This document shows positions 1 through 10,700 of a stretch of DNA of 64,000 nt, piece by piece. The translations under genes and the position numbers were made by a program. Where the stretch lies: the NCBI GenBank assembly GCA_016721905.1, contig JADKHH010000009.1, positions 1-64,000 on the forward strand. The letters run 5' to 3'. Source of the stretch: Candidatus Opimibacter skivensis. GTDB taxonomy: Bacteria > Bacteroidota > Bacteroidia > Chitinophagales > Saprospiraceae. Each line of letters opens with the position of its first letter. The stretch's first letter is position 1. Below the pieces are notes generated by a model, which did no database searches, was not told where the DNA came from, and saw only the letters and a list, made by a program, of their open reading frames with translations.

Positions 1-2322
1 TTTGATACTGTTGGAACATCTGTAGAAACTTTTGAAAATTTTACATCAAGGGAGGGTATGTCAAATGCTATAGTGACCAATATTCTTGAGGACTATCTGG
101 GGAATATTTGGATAGGGACTTATGGCGGCGGTATTAACAAATATGATGGAAACCTATTTACCTATTTTACCAAAAATGAGGGACTTGCCGGCAATGAGGT
201 CTCAAGCATCTTGCAAGATCAGGATGGAAGGATTTGGTTTGGAAGTGATGGGGGAATAAATTTGTTTGATGGTAAATTTATGACCACCCTCCCCAACACA
301 GCAGGGCTATCAAATACGATTATTAAAGCTATATTAAAAGACCACAGAGGCCATTATTGGATAGCCACCAATGGAAATGGTGTATTCAAATACATTCCAA
401 ATCTTCTTGAGCAATCTGGCACCATTATCCACTTTAGAGAAGAACAAGGCTTGATAAATGATATCGTTTTAAGTTTGTGTGAAGATCAGTATAGTAATAT
501 CTGGATCGGCACTATATCTGGTGTATGCAAGTATGATGGTAAATCCTTCACCTATTATACAGAAAAAGAAGGACTAAGTAATAATTATACGAATTGCATT
601 CTGGAAGACCGACAAGGAAGTATCTGGTTTGGAACATACGGGGGTGGTGTTACAAAATTCCAGCCAAAAACCGCTGACAGACATGGTTCCTTTACCCACT
701 TTAATGAAAAAGGGGGCTTTTCAGACAATATCGTTCGGTGCATGATGGAGGATATTGATGGAAATATTTGGCTTGGTACCGAAACGAGTGGTGTGACTAA
801 ATATGTGCAAGGTCGTGATGGCCATCCTGCATCATTTATTCATTTTTCTGAAAAAGAAGGACTTTGCAATAATGCAGTACTCAGCATACTGGAAGACAGT
901 AAAAGAAACCTTTGGTTCGGCACCCGAATGGGACTTAGCATTCTTACCTCAAAAAAACTGGCATCACTTTCCCAGAAAATCAAATCCGGCCTTACAAAAG
1001 AGTCGGATATATTTTTTAAGAATTACACTTATGAAAATGGATTCCTGGGTGTAGGGTGTACGATTAACGCCATCTATGAAGACAATGGTGGCATCGTGTG
1101 GGTAGGTGGAAATGACAGACTCACTGCTTGTCATCCACTGGTGACAGAAACAACATTTGATAGCATTGCACCCAATATCCAGCTGACGGGCGTCTCCCTT
1201 TATAATGAGTCTATTGAATGGAGCAACCTGGAGCAGCATCAGGATAGCGCACTGAAATTGGGTAATGGGGTCACGATTAAAAACTTTGCATTTGACAGTA
1301 TTTCCAGATGGTATAGTGTGCCACATAACCTGAGCCTTGCATACTCCAATAATTATGTGGCCTTCAACTATGTTGGTATCACCATGAACCAACCAAAAAA
1401 AGTTAAATATCAATACATCCTGGAAGGCAATGATGAACAATGGAGCGCTGTGACTCTTCGCACAGAAGCCGTATACGGCAATCTAGCGGCCGGAACCTAT
1501 ACCTTCAAAGTAAAAGCGATGAATGCAGATGGATTCTGGAGTGATGAGCTTACCTATCCCTTTTCCATTCGCCCTCCATGGTGGCTGACCTGGTGGTCTT
1601 ATTTGCTTTATGCTGTTCTTTTGCTCACATTGGTATATTATGCACAGCGATTTCAAAAAATAAGAATCGTACGTGCAGAGCAGGAAAAATCAAAGCAAAA
1701 ACAATCCATTCTCAATGAGCGCCTCCGGATCAGCCGTGATCTGCATGATGAAGTGGGTGCTACCCTGAGTGGGATCTCTATGTATAGCCATATCGCTAAA
1801 GAGCAAATAAAAGCGCAAAGCAATATTGACCTGCTATCCTCACTCAACATCATGCAGGAATCTTCGGGTGACATGGTTAAAAAATTAAATGACATCATCT
1901 GGCTACTCAATCCCGAACAAGCACGTCTGCAACAACTCGTAGAAAAACTTGAAGAATATATCCGGCAGCTTGCGGAATATAAAAATGTAGCCGTATCCGT
2001 AGATATCATCGACCATATTTCAGTTATTGAGTTGCAGCTGGAGGTACGCAGAAATATTTATCTCATTTTTAAAGAAGCCATTAACAATTCCTTCAAGTAC
2101 AGCCAGGCTGGTTCCATATCCTTAACGATCCGCTCAGCAGAACCAAATCTCGAATTCATTTTGCAGGACGATGGTGTCGGATTCGATATTGAAACTGTCA
2201 AGAGAGGTAACGGCCTCAACAATATGCATAGCCGTGCAAAAGAAATTGGAGCAACACTTCGCATAGAATCATCTCCCGGTCATGGCTCCAGATTGTCGCT
2301 GACGTATAGAGTCCCATCTTAA
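1..2322 (+). CDS. Hybrid-type sensor histidine kinase with Reg_prop beta-propeller, 5' end cut by window
   Basis: The reading frame is open from base 1, so the true start lies upstream. The first ~330 residues are repeated Reg_prop blades (motifs like GNIWIGTYGGG and GSIWFGTYGGG), a periplasmic sensor propeller. A Y_Y_Y Ig-like domain follows (about residues 440-520, ending near PFSIRPPWW), then one membrane helix (about 530-550). The cytoplasmic part has a HisKA_3 dimerisation domain with phospho-acceptor His in RDLHDEVGATLSG (about residue 582) and an HATPase with N box NNSFKYSQ, G1 DDGVGFD and G2 GNGLNNM. This family autophosphorylates His and normally passes phosphate to a LuxR/NarL-type regulator. 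No such regulator is adjacent downstream. The ligand cannot be read from sequence; in Bacteroidota such propeller kinases often sense glycans. Family assignment is firm, the signal is unknown. Confidence 0.93.
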   Translation, partial: FDTVGTSVETFENFTSREGMSNAIVTNILEDYLGNIWIGTYGGGINKYDGNLFTYFTKNEGLAGNEVSSILQDQDGRIWFGSDGGINLFDGKFMTTLPNTAGLSNTIIKAILKDHRGHYWIATNGNGVFKYIPNLLEQSGTIIHFREEQGLINDIVLSLCEDQYSNIWIGTISGVCKYDGKSFTYYTEKEGLSNNYTNCILEDRQGSIWFGTYGGGVTKFQPKTADRHGSFTHFNEKGGFSDNIVRCMMEDIDGNIWLGTETSGVTKYVQGRDGHPASFIHFSEKEGLCNNAVLSILEDSKRNLWFGTRMGLSILTSKKLASLSQKIKSGLTKESDIFFKNYTYENGFLGVGCTINAIYEDNGGIVWVGGNDRLTACHPLVTETTFDSIAPNIQLTGVSLYNESIEWSNLEQHQDSALKLGNGVTIKNFAFDSISRWYSVPHNLSLAYSNNYVAFNYVGITMNQPKKVKYQYILEGNDEQWSAVTLRTEAVYGNLAAGTYTFKVKAMNADGFWSDELTYPFSIRPPWWLTWWSYLLYAVLLLTLVYYAQRFQKIRIVRAEQEKSKQKQSILNERLRISRDLHDEVGATLSGISMYSHIAKEQIKAQSNIDLLSSLNIMQESSGDMVKKLNDIIWLLNPEQARLQQLVEKLEEYIRQLAEYKNVAVSVDIIDHISVIELQLEVRRNIYLIFKEAINNSFKYSQAGSISLTIRSAEPNLEFILQDDGVGFDIETVKRGNGLNNMHSRAKEIGATLRIESSPGHGSRLSLTYRVPS

Positions 2323-2328
2323 TATATT

Positions 2329-2390
2329 TCACTTTTCATTTTTCACTCTTCACTTTTCACTTTTCACTTTTCACTTTTCATTTTTCACTT
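2329..2390. repeat. TTCACT(T/C)T microsatellite
   Basis: Immediately after the kinase stop, short TTCAC units separated by T-rich or CT spacers repeat about seven times with a 7-base period. A similar array closes the same spacer at 2780-2852. No coding potential. Confidence 0.85.
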
Positions 2391-2451
2391 AACGTCAGGG
2401 GCTGAACCCCCTTCCTACTGCCACGCCCCTTCAGGGCTTACTCTTATTATG

Positions 2452-2748
2452 CTTCGCCTTAGCCTCAGCCTTTGCCTTCTATGCATGAGCGTTCACGGCT
2501 TGAAAGCCGCGGCAATTCAATTTGCATGGCGTGGGCGCCATGTTTTTTGCTCATGCAATTTTTAATTTCCTCGGTTGGTGAGCGTAGTCGAACCATCATA
2601 CTTCGCCTTAGCCTCAGCCTTTGCCTTCTATGCATGAGCGTTCACGGCTTGAAAGCCGTGGCAATTCAATTTGCATGGCGTGGGCGCCATGTTTTTGCTC
2701 ATGCAATTTTTAATTTCTTCGGCTGGTGAGCGTAGTCGAACCATCATA
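2452..2748. repeat. Two tandem copies of a ~148-bp intergenic repeat rich in inverted repeats
   Basis: Copy 1 is 2452-2600 and copy 2 is 2601-2748, differing at only a few positions; a third copy starts at 2749 and breaks off after about 30 bases. Each unit opens with CTTCGCCTTAGCCTCAGCC. It contains the hairpin GGCTTGAAAGCC, the hairpin CATGGCGTGGGCGCCATG, and outer arms TGCATGAGC / GCTCATGCA that can pair around both. The short ORFs over this stretch arise from the repeat and are not credible genes. It resembles a non-autonomous palindromic intergenic repeat; mobility is not shown. Confidence 0.85.
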
Positions 2749-2779
2749 CTTCGCCTCAGCCTTAGCCTCAGCCTCTTTT

Positions 2780-2852
2780 ATTTTTCACTTTTCTTTTCAC
2801 TTTTCACTTTTCACTCTTCACTCTTCACTCTTCACTCTTCACTCTTCACTTA
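2780..2852. repeat. TTCACTC microsatellite (second array)
   Basis: About nine TTCACTC/TTCACTT units with a 7-base period close the repeat-filled spacer. It is the counterpart of the array at 2329-2390, so the 148-bp tandem repeats are bracketed by the same microsatellite. Confidence 0.85.
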
Positions 2853-2963
2853 AAGAATACCCCATTGCGGTATTGCCCGCCGCTGTGATCCCCGATAGTT
2901 TTGACCAATGCTACTAACTCAAATGGAATTCACTATTGGCTTTAAGAAACTAAAATCTGGATT

Positions 2964-4328
2964 ATGAAAATTATTATCGCTACACTCTGCTTTGTCACCC
3001 TTATCTGCAATAATGCAATGCACGCTCAAGCCTGGCAGACTCAGGACCCCAACTTCCCCTACAAAACCACACCCTTTGATGTCATATGCCCAAACACGAC
3101 AGATGCATGGACCTTTGGCTTTGAATATGACTCCTCGTTTACCTCATTCAGTCAAGTCAATTATACCCTTTCGCGCACAACGGATAGTGGACAGACCTGG
3201 GAAAGCATCTCTTTCCCACACACAGAACCCGGTTACTTCTCCAGTCTTTCTGCATTAAACGGGGACGTCGCCTGGATTGCCTATGTCGACTATGCTGAAG
3301 GGAACAAAGTATTGAAAACCACGGATGGAGGTCTTAACTGGACACAGCTACCCATATACGTGGGCGGATGGATCAACCTGGCTCATTTCTTTGATGAAAA
3401 TACAGGTGTTGTGATGGGAGATCCTGATAGTTTAGGATTTGAGATTTATACCACTATTGATGGTGGAGAATCATGGACAAGGGTTGATAACAATACTATT
3501 CCTCCATCTATGCCTGATGAATACGCCTATGCTGGATTCTATGAGGTGGTAGGATCAGAAATATGGTTTGAAAGCACCGCAGGAAGGGTGTTTCATTCGC
3601 CGGATTACGGAAATACCTGGAACGTGATCAACGGTCCGTTACCGATGCCGTTTTTTTTAATGGCTGTGGACTATGCGAAAACGGTTTATATGGGGTATTC
3701 TATGTCTGACAATCCCGATGGCTCTGATCCACTCACCTCCTTATACAGATCATCAGACAATGGTATCTCCTGGGAAGACATAACGCCACTCGACAATGGC
3801 TGGTGGATTTTTGACATCGAACCAGTGCCGGGTACGAATACGATCGTCGCTTCAGTCAATGCAGGCTATTCAACTGGTTTGTTTGAAACATGGATCAGTT
3901 ATAATCGTGGAGACTCCTGGACCTCCATTGACAACAGCGCGCATACGCTTGTTATTGACTTTGCTGATGCGGAAACAGGATTTGCCGGAAAATGGCAAAT
4001 GCCTGAAGATCTCTCCCCTACTCTCATTTACAATTACATTGGTTCCCCTCTCACAAGTCTGCTGGACCCAAAGCCATTGGCGATAGATCTACTTGTATCT
4101 CCCAATCCTACTTCTGATTTTATTAAAATCAGTGTCACTGCAGAAGCCCCTGATCGATATTTGATCCTGATCAATGATATCAGCGGTAAGCTGGTATACC
4201 GCACTGAAAAGATGCTGGATGGTGCTTGGACAAAGGAGATAAACATCGCTTCGCTACCAGCTGGAACCTATACGTTATCGATCGCCACGACAACTGGTGT
4301 ACGTACCGAGTCAGTTGTCAAGCTGTAG
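2964..4328 (+). CDS. Secreted BNR/YCF48-like beta-propeller protein with T9SS sorting domain
   Basis: 454 residues. The N-terminus is a Sec signal peptide (MKIIIATLCFVTLIC..., cleavage near AQA around residue 23). The body carries sialidase/photosystem-assembly style Asp-box repeats such as SGQTWES, GGLNWTQ, GGESWTR, YGNTWNV, NGISWED and RGDSWTS, spaced about 50-60 residues apart, which indicates a beta-propeller. The last ~75 residues (from SPNPTSDF to the end) form a T9SS type A C-terminal domain with the usual DISGKLV and LPAGTYTLSI motifs. The protein should therefore cross the outer membrane by the Por system and be anchored or released. Catalytic residues of true sialidases are not evident, so I read it as a binding or structural propeller. 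Single gene; a hairpin follows at 4471. Confidence 0.9.
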   Translation: MKIIIATLCFVTLICNNAMHAQAWQTQDPNFPYKTTPFDVICPNTTDAWTFGFEYDSSFTSFSQVNYTLSRTTDSGQTWESISFPHTEPGYFSSLSALNGDVAWIAYVDYAEGNKVLKTTDGGLNWTQLPIYVGGWINLAHFFDENTGVVMGDPDSLGFEIYTTIDGGESWTRVDNNTIPPSMPDEYAYAGFYEVVGSEIWFESTAGRVFHSPDYGNTWNVINGPLPMPFFLMAVDYAKTVYMGYSMSDNPDGSDPLTSLYRSSDNGISWEDITPLDNGWWIFDIEPVPGTNTIVASVNAGYSTGLFETWISYNRGDSWTSIDNSAHTLVIDFADAETGFAGKWQMPEDLSPTLIYNYIGSPLTSLLDPKPLAIDLLVSPNPTSDFIKISVTAEAPDRYLILINDISGKLVYRTEKMLDGAWTKEINIASLPAGTYTLSIATTTGVRTESVVKL

Positions 4329-4987
4329 TGAAAGACCACCAAACTATGTGCGAACAGTACACCAAACCATTATGTCGGGAAATCCTACAATTCTTAAAAC
4401 TCCATTATCAAGCATATACATAACTAATTGAAAAGTCTTTCATAACCCTGGAAGAGTGCTGATGCACTTAACTGCCAATTGGAAATGATTTTCGGTTGGC
4501 AGTCCTTCTTTTATGAGATAGCTCGATGGGGTGAGAGAGAGGGAAGGTTAGGAGGTTAGGAGATTAGGAGGTTAGGAGATTAGAGGGTTATGAGCCAGTT
4601 GTAGGTCACGAAAACTATATTCAATCGGTAGTTTGGTAAATACTCTCATCTGTCGGATGAGGACTGTGTTCAATATATTCTGACTGGAAGATTCAAATCT
4701 GGAATGAGGGGCATGGAAAGTGGGAGCTGACGGTAGATAGGGCTAAATATATGTTACAATGCAATAGTTTGTTTTATTTAAAACAGATCGTCATTCATAT
4801 TAAGATTAAAAATATAGATAAAAAAGTTTGTTTTATTAAGAAGAGTATTTTAATTTGACCCTATCTAAGATATTCGTATCTCTCCTCAAGAAGTTGATCC
4901 ATATCTTAAAAAAAGATTTTCATTTCTTCCCCATCAAATCACGGTTCCTCCTGGGACTGAAAGGGCGAAGCTAAATACTTACTCTGC
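4329..4987. other. Intergenic spacer with octamer repeat and no gene
   Basis: About 660 bases without a credible ORF. It holds a hairpin at 4471-4512, a short tandem array of GGTTAGGA/GATTAGGA octamers at about 4545-4584, and an AT-rich stretch (4740-4860) with two copies of GTTTGTTTTATT that may contain the promoter of the next gene. No tRNA or other RNA gene was recognised. Confidence 0.6.
4471..4512 (+). terminator. Putative rho-independent terminator
   Basis: ACTGCCAA at 4471-4478 pairs with TTGGCAGT at 4496-4503 and is followed by CCTTCTTTT. It lies 140 bases after the propeller gene, so it could end that transcript. The stem is short and the T-tract interrupted. Confidence 0.5.
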
Positions 4988-5883
4988 ATGGCTGACTCTA
5001 CAACCCCAAACTCTGCAACGCCTACCTGGAGCCCCCGCTCTCGTTCCTTTTGGATTGCTATTTTAAATATGGGCTTATCACTTGTTGCCATTTGGTTATT
5101 GATGCATCACTTAAATTACCTCAAGAATAACAGGGTGTTTGCAGATGAAAAGGTGGAGACAGTACAGGATACCTTATGGATAAGCGATACGACTTATACC
5201 CTCGTTTTGCGAACCATCATCACAACTTTACCAGCATCGGAAACAGGAACAGCTGGTGATACATCGGAATTACAAACAAAAGGTACGTATAAGGCGAATA
5301 AACCAAATAAGTCGGATACCAAAAAGCTATTTCCAACACACGGATCCGGAAAGCGACCTTAACATTCTATGATGTGCTGATAATGATGTTGATCGCAGGT
5401 TCATTAGGTGGTGTCCTATGTAATCTGCGGGGTATTTTGGTTATTACCGGGATGAAAATCAACTACCTGAGGAACTGCATATACCTTACCTGACACGTCC
5501 ATTCACAGCAGCAGTTTGCGGTATCTTCATCTATTTTGTGGCCAGTCTCCTGATCACTTCTATTACCCTGATTCCCTCAGAAAGGGTAGGTTTCCAGGGC
5601 TTGATTACCTACATTGCGTTGGCTATCGTGGCGGGATTTGGTGCACAGGAGTTTATGGAACGCCTGAAAGCATTGGCCGTTACCCTTTTGGCGAAAAACA
5701 GCAGGATACCATGATGCAACGGCTACGCCAGATTAGCAGGCTTAAAGAGAAAGGGTTATTGATGAAGAGGAATTCCTGAGCTTGAAAAAGCGAATCATTT
5801 CTGATAATACTGCAAGTACAGTGCTTGAGAGTTTGCAGCAATTACAAACATTTACACCGCCTCCGAGTGGTGGGCAAGGATAA
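4988..5883 (+). CDS. Multi-pass membrane protein with C-terminal SHOCT domain (frame-broken)
   Basis: Four overlapping frames join into one ~296-residue protein. Frame 1 (from 4988) gives an N-terminal helix IAILNMGLSLVAIWLL and a polar linker. Frame 2 (about 5350-5440) gives FYDVLIMMLIAGSLGG. Frame 3 (about 5440-5700) gives TAAVCGIFIYFVASLL and the helix LITYIALAIVAGFGAQEF. Frame 4 and a final switch near 5757 give ISRLKEKG then IDEEEFLSLKKRI, a SHOCT-like C-terminal motif. Each joint is repaired by one extra base in a short homopolymer: AAA near 5350, TTTT near 5437, AAAAA near 5695, GGG near 5757. So the gene is probably intact in the organism. SHOCT domains are short oligomerisation or regulatory tails on many membrane proteins. 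The specific function is unknown, and the gene stands alone. Confidence 0.65.
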
Positions 5884-6089
5884 AAAATGGATTCTGTATA
5901 AATTCACTTTAAAATTATTTAGCCAGCCATGATATATAACTATAAAGGTAAATCCTTACTCTTTTTATCTATTGACCTCTTCCCACTTACAGGGTGGTAT
6001 AATGTGGCTGTCTAAGATCTTAAATCGAAACTACATTGAATCAGGTCAACATATTTAATACTTCATTTTGAAATCATTAATTTCTGACT

Positions 6090-6851
6090 ATGGAATTATT
6101 AAAAAAAGGCAGCACCGGCCCAAGAGTGAATGAGCTACAACGAATATTGCATGAACTGGATTTCGATATACCCGTAACAAGTGTTTTTGATACCGCCACG
6201 TACAATGCGGTTCGCACATTTCAGGCCGCCCACCTGGATAAACATGGAAAACCGCTCGAAGTAGATGGAAAGGTAGGTGCGATTACCATGTGGGCCTTGC
6301 AAAATCCTCGCAGTATAGTCACCAATGCGGAAATAAATTATAAAGTCATGCCGGGGCTAGACCTGGGTGGTCACCCTACCGGCAGACGTGCCTTGCATTT
6401 TGCTATTGAAGAGTTGAAAGCAGGAGCTGGTGAAATAGGCGGGAATAATAGAGGCAAATGGGTAAAGAAGTATTTACAACCTACTGGTTTACCCGAAGGC
6501 AGCAGTTGGTGTGCGGCTTTTGTGAGTTGGTGTTTCCTGCAGGCTGCTGAAGGCGACAAGTCAAAAATGCCTTTTAAGTACACAGCCGGTGCGAGGAATA
6601 TTTATAACCAGTTTAGAGACAAAGGCTGGCATTTTCTTTCACCTGATGAAAACTTTACTCCGCAACCGGGTGATATCGTGGCTTGGTGGCGTGTAAGTAT
6701 GCCATCTGGTTCGGGTCATGTCGGCATTGTCCATCATTTTGAAGATGGATTCATGTATACGATTGAAGGAAATAAGGCCGCCAATGTGACAGGGTTTTCC
6801 TATGTGAAGACGAGGTTGGATAAGATATTGGGGTTTGGGAGGGTGAGGTAA
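6090..6851 (+). CDS. Peptidoglycan-binding / CHAP-type cell-wall hydrolase
   Basis: 253 residues. Residues 1-75 are a PG_binding_1 domain (LLKKGSTGPRVNELQRIL ... DGKVGAITMWAL). After a linker, residues ~125-250 form a CHAP/NlpC-P60-like papain-fold domain with catalytic Cys in SSWCAAFVSWCF and His in GSGHVGIVHH, then an Asn/Glu-rich IEGN segment. Such enzymes cleave peptide or amide bonds in peptidoglycan. There is no signal peptide, so it would need a holin-like route, lysis, or another export system to reach the wall. It converges on the Tc toxin operon, whose last gene ends 850 bases away. Some enterobacterial Tc loci carry an endolysin cassette for toxin release; a similar role here is only inference. 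Confidence 0.85.
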   Translation: MELLKKGSTGPRVNELQRILHELDFDIPVTSVFDTATYNAVRTFQAAHLDKHGKPLEVDGKVGAITMWALQNPRSIVTNAEINYKVMPGLDLGGHPTGRRALHFAIEELKAGAGEIGGNNRGKWVKKYLQPTGLPEGSSWCAAFVSWCFLQAAEGDKSKMPFKYTAGARNIYNQFRDKGWHFLSPDENFTPQPGDIVAWWRVSMPSGSGHVGIVHHFEDGFMYTIEGNKAANVTGFSYVKTRLDKILGFGRVR

Positions 6852-7081
6852 GCTCCAAATAATGATGTTCCCAATTAGTAATCAATTTAAATTCTTTCAC
6901 CACTTCATAATCTTTGTTGCCTCCCTAGCAAGCTTTGTAGCCTTAATATCAATTTGGTTTTAATCCTTCCGCCGTATCAAAAGTAGATTGGTTTGATAGC
7001 TTTACCATTTTTCATTAGACTAGTGCGCTAAATAAAACGATAATGGGCTAACCATATGTAATTAGCCTTTGATAGCAATCT

Positions 7082-7589
7082 TTAAGACTTATACTTCACA
7101 ATCATAAGCAGCTCCTCTAACTTGACTTTGTCCGTATCTAATATAGAAAGGATAAAAGCAGTATCTAAGTCAATGTTCAAATTAAATCCTCTACACTGCT
7201 TTATCTCATTCATTCTTAGAAGATTCGTGGCAGCAACATTTACATTAATAGTGAATGCGACAGGATTATCTTTTATTCTAGCAACGAACATTACACTTGC
7301 CGTCTCTGTAGTGTCTTAGGTTTGAACCATGTAAGGAATTCTTGATTTATCAAGAGTTAAGTATTTAATACCATTCTTTTCAAGAGGTGCCATTTGTTGG
7401 GCATAACATGATTCATGTTGAGAATTACGTGTAACACAGTTTGACTTAAACCAAGTCTCATTGTATCAAGTTAATTCATTAGTGTTGTATTGGTTGCCGA
7501 ATTATAAACCCCAAAACAACTTGTCTTACAACTTGTTTTAGAAGAACGATGATAAAGGCAATACTATAGTAATCAAAATACTTAATTGC
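7082..7589 (-). CDS. Small hypothetical protein downstream of TcA (frame-broken)
   Basis: The clearly open part (7082-7291) ends with LEELLMIVKYKS. Upstream, two neighbouring frames continue in a protein-like way: a hydrophobic start (FIIVLL), then a Cys-containing stretch (FGVYNSATNTT), then YNETWFKSNCVTRNSQ and EKNGIKYLTLDKSRI, leading to the open part. Joining needs one-base additions near 7310 and around 7470-7545, and an in-frame TGA remains near 7465. I do not recognise the family. It would be a lipoprotein- or anchor-like protein of ~160 residues trailing the toxin operon on the same strand. The start codon is not identifiable. It may instead be a decayed gene. Confidence 0.35.
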
Positions 7590-7702
7590 TAATGTAAATT
7601 CTAATCTCCACGGCTAATATCACTAGTATTTTAAAGGACAATTGACCGATACAGTTCAATCTTAATTCATATTCATGTTATCCTTTTGTAATTAGTATTA
7701 AC

Positions 7703-10700
7703 TTAATTTTTCTCTCTGTATGAAACCACCATATAAACATTCCTGTTATTATCCACCGCTGAATTCAGAAAACTCAATACTGCATTTATGGTATTATCAA
7801 CAGTAAGGCTCCAGCCTGTATCAGCATCGCCAAGAAAATCTATATTCTGGCTCGCCACAATCAGTTTGTTCTTTTTCAGATCAATGCTACAGAATGTTGC
7901 TGTAAGTGTATCCTCCATGCCAAGCGCTTTTGTCCAGTAAGGGAATTTGTTTTTATCAACAGCAATTGTCAATACTCTTGCAGGTTTACTGGCTACTGAC
8001 TTGAACGATTGCCATGCACCAGTAAATTCATTCAATACATTGAATAGTTGTAATAAGCCGCCTTCCGGTAGTTTTAATATATCATCCTGCACATAATCAG
8101 TTGCTGCTTTTTTTAAATGACCGGCTTCCCTGCAGGTGTATCGTATGTGCATGACAACATCCGAAATGGTATCAAAATCAAACTGCGGAATAGCATTTGG
8201 AATCTCTATTTTCCAGCGACTGATAGCGCCTGCCCCCTCAAATGGCAGATAGCGTTCATCACGCAAATTAGTTTCAAAAAGGCCACTGTCATTCTGTGCA
8301 GTACTGGTCACCATAGATTGAATGGCGCCATTAAAATCACGGAAACGGCTGTCTTCAGTTCCTGAGCGTTTATAATCATCGCCTACCAATGAAGAGATGC
8401 GTATGCTGCTTTGCAGCAATGATAACTTAGCATGAATAGTTGTAAAAGGCCCGGTGATGCAGGGGATAGAAACCGCAATGGTTTTAATGCGCCTGTTGAA
8501 CTGGCGGACTATCCATATCATACAGCCATTCGGGTAATTCCATTTCACATGAGCCTGTGGCTTTTAGTTTCAACAGCGCCAATGGGCTTAACCTGTGCAA
8601 AGAAACATGTTTGGTAAGTTCATACTCCCGTTTATTATTTTCATGATAAGCCAACTCCATCCGTTTCAAATCAAGGTAAAGCGATTCGCCTGCAAGCAAT
8701 CCTTTACGTGCACTGTCCCAATAACCGAATTTGATCAGGTCCAGCTCATCAAATTCTTTACGCATCAATTCATACTTGAGGGTTTGCTCACTTTTTTTGG
8801 CAATATCAAAAGCAAACTGGTAACAAGCGAAAAATGTTTTTGATAGCTCTCCCTGCATCCATGAATACAATTCTTCGTTGGTAAATTTACCCTGTAGGAA
8901 AGCCTGTATTTCTTCTGATTGTTCAATTTGCTTTATTTGATTCTGGTACTCCTTCTTTGTAATCTGTTCCCTGATAAGAGATGAAATAATCTGCCGGCCA
9001 TATTGCATCAATTCTGCAGTTGCCGAGTTGGCCTGTAACACATAATCTTCTGCCCTGCGGTAATAGCCCGCCATTTTAGAAGCCCGCTCTGCACTGGTAA
9101 GAAATGCAGCTGCAGCTTTCTGTGCAATCTCTGCTCCGCTGTCTGCAAGCCCTTTAAGCTGCACACCGCCAAAGCCCACTTTAGCACCAACGCCCAGTGG
9201 CGTTGCATGTGCATCAAACTGAGGAATCAAGGCCACTATCGGAGATACTAATTTCAACACGGTAGAAAGTGTACTGAAGGTATCATATGTAGGCAGGAAG
9301 ATATTCAGTTCTGCATTCTCGTTTTTATTCAAAGGCAGGGTCTTCCCGAGTTGTCCTCCAAAAAGACCGGTTACAAGATTCCCTGCAAACTCCATTATTC
9401 CGCCTACCGAAGTTTCTTTGCGGTAATCTTCTTTGCCAAGAACCTTAGCATACTGGCTAATAAATTCTGCATAGACTTCATCAAATACTTCTTCAGTCAA
9501 ATCCTTTCTTGCGAGGTCAATTGTTTTTAGTTTATCAATATCTGAATCGGAAGATCCCAGTATCCTTTTATAATGCCTGTACCGTTCAAAAGCTGTTGCC
9601 CTGCTGCGCAATAATGCCTCGGTTGATGCTTCGGATTCTTTCCATTGAAGAAACTTAATGTCCTGCATAAGCTTAAATATATTTAATTCATGATGCTGGC
9701 GCAAAAGCGAGAGGCTTTCGCATCCTTTTTTTCTAATGCTGTAAGCAAAGACGCACCAAGTGATTTTAGTTCGCTGCAAATTTCCAGCGCCTTCTGCAGT
9801 AACAATGGTCCACGTACTGTTGATAATGGCTGATTGATATTATTGATAATGCTACCGATATCAAGACCCGCAGCTACAGCTTTTACCAGCATACCTGGAT
9901 CAATTGGTGGATCAAACAATGGCAGTTGGCGCACGATGCCTTCAATATTCATGCAGTGCCTTATTTTAAACAAACGATCCGCAACTGTATCCCAGTAGCT
10001 TAGCAGTTTATCATTTTGAGGAATGCAGAAATACAATGACCTGCCGATGCCGAATGCTGCTGCGGTAGCGCCTCCATCTACGTTAATGCCAGAGGTGGGA
10101 CTTGTATTAAAAGGAAAATCATTTTCAATATCTACAAGAGCATTTCCAAAAGCATCAATGCCAATGTCTTTTAATTGTTTGTATGTTTTTGTGCTGCGTT
10201 TTCCTCTTGGTGGAATTTTCTGTGGCTTTGGTCCCAAGATATTTGCGGCAAGTACATAAACCTGGGTGGCTTCATTTAATGTTTCTATGGTGTCCTGCCT
10301 GAAAAGATTATCACCCCATGCAATTAAATTATCCAGGTATTTCATCACCACGTTAAGCTGGTAAGCAAGGTAACGGGTACGGGCTATCACATGAGGCTGA
10401 AAAGGTTTATCACGCCAGGCCTGTATGCTTTTTTCCATTCTTGCCTTCAAAACATTGTCGTCACCTTTTGCAAGTTCTGTCAGCAATTCCTGTATGAATT
10501 CTGTTTTTGTTTCGTTCCTGAACCTGAGGAATCTCCAGAATCGCTGCGGTGAAGGAATGGTTTTTTCGTTGCAGGTAGGATCAAAAATAAAATGAAACCA
10601 TTTTTGTGCCTGGTCAAAACGCTGGTTCTTGCTTAAATGAACAGCTACTGTTAGTGGCGCATGAAAGAATAGTTCCCAGTTGTAAATCGCATATGGGCCA

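Noticed and set aside
964..1440. 158-residue minus-strand ORF in the kinase
   Set aside because: Shadow of the propeller and Y_Y_Y domains on the plus strand.
2452..2748. CRISPR or coding sequence in the repeat spacer
   Set aside because: Only two adjacent long copies, no spacers, and the ORFs simply read the repeat.
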